Of a stretch of DNA of 64,000 nucleotides, positions 61,554 through 64,000 are shown piece after piece. Numbering within the stretch: the stretch's first letter is position 1; every line of letters starts with the position of its first letter. The position numbers were made by a program, and so were the translations under genes. Origin of the DNA: Bacillus sp. FJAT-45037 (lineage in GTDB: Bacteria; Bacillota; Bacilli; Bacillales; Bacillaceae_D); assembly GCF_002797325.1 (NCBI RefSeq), contig NZ_KZ454938.1, positions 1,004,267 through 1,068,266 on the forward strand. Reading direction: 5' to 3'. The notes under the pieces are model-generated. The model was given only the letters and a program-made list of their open reading frames with translations, searched no databases and was not told the DNA's origin.

Positions 61554-62390
61554 CTACTCGACATCAATAACAAAGCTAGCATCAAAGTAGAAGAAAATAA
61601 AAATAGCAGCAGCAAAGCAATAAATAGCGAAATAGATTAACTTACTTTTCTTTAAGAATTCAATTAACCAGACAATACCTATCCAAGAGAAGATGAAAGT
61701 TGCGATAAATGACACGACTAAAGCAAGTACGCCTGTCTCTGCTACGAGTGAGCCGTCGGTAAAATCTCCAATGGCAAGCATTGTTGAGCCTAAGATGACT
61801 GGGATCGATAGCAAAAATGAATATCGAACAGCTGTCTCTTTATTAAGTCCGGCAAACAAGGCTGTGATTAATGTAGCGCCTGATCTTGAAATGCCAGGAA
61901 TAACGGCTAATGTTTGACCAAGACCCACGATAATTGAATCAAGAAAAGTCATATCTTTTTCTGTACGATTCCCTAACTTGAAAAAGCGTTCAATGATAAT
62001 TAAAAATAGTCCAGTTACAGTCAAAGCGATCGCTATGAAGGGCGGTGTTTTTAGAAACGTGCCAACTGAACCCTCGAGCAAGAAGCCTAGTACTCCAGTA
62101 ATGCCTGTTGCAACGACGATGTAGAGCGCGAACAGGAATTGTACGCGATTTTCTTTTGAACGATTGCCAAAGTAAGAGAAAAAACCAGTTATCACTTCTA
62201 CTAAATCTTTTCTGAAATAGATGATAACAGCTAAAATAGATGCTAAGTGCAAGAAAATTTCAAAGCCGAATCCAGGGAAAGAGTAGCCGAGTAACATTTG
62301 AGTAATAACAATATGTGCTGTACTTGAGATGGGTAGGAATTCAGTAATCCCTTGCACAATCCCAAAAATAATTGCTTCAATTAATGACAT
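61554..62390 (-). CDS. uppP: Undecaprenyl-diphosphate phosphatase (UppP/BacA)
   Basis: A 278-aa membrane enzyme recycling undecaprenyl diphosphate for wall synthesis, a determinant of bacitracin tolerance. The N-terminal GIVQGITEFLPISSTAHIVI (active-site E-E-F-L-P-S-S-H region) and the second repeat VIPGISRSGATLITAL with the catalytic Arg/Ser are present, with eight helices. AAGGAG precedes the ATG. It is monocistronic. Confidence 0.95.
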   Translation of the reverse strand: MSLIEAIIFGIVQGITEFLPISSTAHIVITQMLLGYSFPGFGFEIFLHLASILAVIIYFRKDLVEVITGFFSYFGNRSKENRVQFLFALYIVVATGITGVLGFLLEGSVGTFLKTPPFIAIALTVTGLFLIIIERFFKLGNRTEKDMTFLDSIIVGLGQTLAVIPGISRSGATLITALFAGLNKETAVRYSFLLSIPVILGSTMLAIGDFTDGSLVAETGVLALVVSFIATFIFSWIGIVWLIEFLKKSKLIYFAIYCFAAAIFIFFYFDASFVIDVE

Positions 62391-62578
62391 AATGAGGCTC
62401 CTTCTTTTTTTCGATGTTGTGTATGAGATAACTGCTCTATTCTAGCAAACTTTCACTATTTAGAAAAGAGTCTTTCAGAGGGGAATGAATTGTTTCTGTA
62501 TTTGATCCTTGCTTGCAGTCGTTAACCTTTCTATAATGGGAATGTGAACAGTAATGCTTTTGAAATGGACGTGAGCAA

Positions 62579-63094
62579 ATGAAGCAACAGCGAACGATAA
62601 TGGTTATAGGAGTTGCTCTTCTATTAATCATAGTAACAATCTTTACGACTGGTAAGCGTGAAGTTGGGAATGAGGTGGGCATGGTCGCAGAAAATTTTAC
62701 CTTGCCTACTCATGAAAAGGGAGAAAGAGAATTTGCTGAGTACGAAGGACAAGTCATTGTCTTGAATTTTTGGGCTTCTTGGTGTGAACCTTGCCGGGAT
62801 GAGATGCCTGCTTTAATGGAATTGCAAGAAGATTATCAATCAGAAGGTTTAGAAGTTGTGACAGTCAATGCTCAAAAAACAGAACGAACATTAAATGACG
62901 CACCAGCTTTTATTGAAGAAATGAATTTAACGTTGCCAGTGTTCTTTGATGAGAACGGGGAGGTTTATGATCGTTACGGGCTAAGAGGGTTACCTACAAC
63001 GTTTGTTATTAACAGAGAAGGTATCATTGAACAAGTGTTGTTGGGTGAGGTTACGTATTCCGATTTAGAAGAGCATGTTGTTCCATTATTTTAA
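62579..63094 (+). CDS. TlpA/ResA-like membrane-anchored thiol-disulfide oxidoreductase
   Basis: A 171-aa thioredoxin-fold protein with one N-terminal anchor (TIMVIGVALLLIIVTIF) and an extracytoplasmic domain containing FWASWCEPCRDEMPAL (active-site CEPC) and the cis-Pro loop GLPTTFVINREG. It reduces or shuffles disulfides outside the membrane; ResA (cytochrome c maturation) and StoA (spore cortex) are relatives. No ccdA or ccm genes are adjacent, so the specific partner is unknown. Confidence 0.88.
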   Translation: MKQQRTIMVIGVALLLIIVTIFTTGKREVGNEVGMVAENFTLPTHEKGEREFAEYEGQVIVLNFWASWCEPCRDEMPALMELQEDYQSEGLEVVTVNAQKTERTLNDAPAFIEEMNLTLPVFFDENGEVYDRYGLRGLPTTFVINREGIIEQVLLGEVTYSDLEEHVVPLF

Positions 63095-63096
63095 AG

Positions 63097-63138
63097 AAGT
63101 CGAGCTTATGAATGTCTTTCATGAGCTCGGCTTTTTTA
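63097..63138 (+). terminator. Terminator of the TlpA-like gene
   Basis: AAGTCGAGCT..ATGAA/TTCAT..AGCTCGGCTT with T6. Confidence 0.85.
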
Positions 63139-63215
63139 ATGTGTTAAACAATGGATAATCAGGTGTGAGGAGCCCAATACTAGTGAGTAAGAAAAAAAGC
63201 TAGGAGGTGGGATGG

Positions 63216-64000
63216 GTGTTTGCGGAAGAATTCACACAAGTTCAGTCGATTATTTATGAAGATGATTCTGTTCAGATCGTTGAAACACCCATCGGCGCTA
63301 AGAAAGCCATTCTCTATAAAACAATCATGCATGCTGTAAAGCCTGGTGATGATATTGTCGTCAACGTCACAGCGACGAATCTTCACTTAGGAACTGGAGG
63401 GTACGACTTTGTCAAGAGTGTAGAGCAAACAGGTCGTTATGTCTCTAAAGAGTTAACGCGTCAGGACGGTCATATTCTAAAGTTGCGATACACACCATAC
63501 CAACATCAAGTTCTTGCCATTGAGGCGCAAGAAAGCCCTTATCATTCCCTGTTCGAGCAACCTTTTTCTTTAGCGGGCAAGCCTGTCTTACTTGGTGAGT
63601 TACATAGTATGATTCCGCTCGTATACGCTACAACCCAAATTTTGAAGGGAAACGCCCGTGTCTGCGTCATCATTGATGATCAAGCAGCTCTTCCACTTGC
63701 GGTCAGTACAATGATGCGACAATTAATGAAAAAGAAATCATTTATGACAATTACGGTCGGCCAAGCGTTCGGGGGCAGCTTTGAGGCGATTACGATCCAA
63801 ACGGCACTACAATTTGCACATAATCACTTACATGCTGACGTCATAATGATTTCGGTAGGACCAGGTGTCGTTGGTACAGGAACTCACTACGGTTTTACAG
63901 GGATGTCTTTAGCTAGTTGGTCCAATATCGTTGCTTCTTTAAAAGGACTACCTGTTTGGATTCCTAGAATTTCTTTTTCTGACCCTAGACCAAGACACTT
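63216..64000 (+). CDS. DUF3866 family protein, 3' truncated by the window edge
   Basis: The frame from GTG 63216 stays open to the last base (261 codons). TAGGAGGTGGG ends 5 nt before the GTG; the nearby ATG at 63212 is in a frame that stops soon. The protein (MFAEEFTQVQSIIYEDDSVQ at its start) continues with VVNVTATNLHLGTGGYDFV, IDDQAALPLAVSTMMRQL and VIMISVGPGVVGTGTHYGFTG. These fit the DUF3866 family of Bacilli, of unknown function. No signal peptide is present. The family is usually ~360 aa, so about 100 residues lie beyond the window. Confidence 0.8.
   Translation, partial: MFAEEFTQVQSIIYEDDSVQIVETPIGAKKAILYKTIMHAVKPGDDIVVNVTATNLHLGTGGYDFVKSVEQTGRYVSKELTRQDGHILKLRYTPYQHQVLAIEAQESPYHSLFEQPFSLAGKPVLLGELHSMIPLVYATTQILKGNARVCVIIDDQAALPLAVSTMMRQLMKKKSFMTITVGQAFGGSFEAITIQTALQFAHNHLHADVIMISVGPGVVGTGTHYGFTGMSLASWSNIVASLKGLPVWIPRISFSDPRPRH

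Noticed and set aside
63180-63386. Minus-strand 68-aa open frame
   Set aside because: It is the shadow of the truncated DUF3866 gene on the plus strand.

Overview
The window looks like a chromosomal segment of a low-GC, Gram-positive, endospore-forming Bacillaceae bacterium. Nearly every recognisable gene has its closest remembered relative in Bacillus (tnrA, thrD, cwlC, folE2, xpt, proBA, sat/cysH/cysP/cysC, cbpB/darB, yezD, yjcZ, yycC). A one-domain voltage-gated sodium channel of the NaChBac type, a C30-type carotenoid cluster and a large flagellin suggest a pigmented, motile, possibly alkaliphilic or halotolerant member. That lifestyle is inference. There is no rRNA, tRNA, transposase, prophage or CRISPR array.

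Layout. 1-3.7 kb: end of a flagellar locus (FliK/YlqG-like C-terminus, FlhB-like C-terminal protein, then a sigma-D-type unit fliS-hag, and a YaaR-family gene). 3.7-7.7 kb: housekeeping singles (CPBP protease, SRPBCC protein, namA, cbpB, a DUF4097 lipoprotein). 7.8-13.7 kb: sulfate assimilation (yezD, cysH, sat, cysP, cysC, a siroheme sulfite/nitrite reductase, DUF3906). 13.8-16.9 kb: an opposite-strand operon (divergent polysaccharide deacetylase, GNAT, membrane-anchored subtilase). 17.0-20.5 kb: tnrA, then the siroheme operon (SUMT-HemD fusion, chelatase, precorrin-2 dehydrogenase) that supplies the cofactor of the reductase. 20.6-29.5 kb: folE2, thrD, the sodium channel, a renalase-like flavoprotein, and proBAC behind a T-box with a CCU specifier. 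29.6-36.2 kb: SDR, small proteins, a repeat-rich intergenic stretch, asnO, DUF3231, a chemoreceptor. 36.3-44.3 kb: carotenoid cluster made of two convergent operons. 44.4-46.3 kb: two SDRs and a YycC-like protein. 46.3-48.7 kb: xpt and an NCS2 permease under a guanine riboswitch. 48.9-54.5 kb: cwlC, an orphan solute-binding lipoprotein, yjcZ, and a PTS EIIA / LicT-SacT antiterminator / fructokinase group. 54.6-64 kb: an unknown gene with cstA, a DUF318-DUF1980 pair, YebE-like protein, a CobW/ZagA-type metallochaperone GTPase, an NAD(P)-binding protein, uppP, a TlpA-like thioredoxin and a truncated DUF3866 gene.

Regulation is unusually readable here. I see candidate sites for sigma-D (fliS-hag), TnrA/GlnR (tnrA/siroheme), Zur (cobW; weaker at folE2), CcpA plus a RAT antiterminator (EIIA), a T-box, a purine riboswitch, and paired 11-bp-spaced TGTAYA repeats at both carotenoid promoters. 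The last resemble operators of the light/B12-responsive CarH/LitR MerR family and are the most interesting lead. Other leads are a five-copy array of a motif with an exact 21-bp period, a dispersed-repeat element bounded by ~45-bp direct repeats, a ~115-nt long hairpin behind the renalase-like gene, and several small genes (47, 52, 45 and 27 aa).
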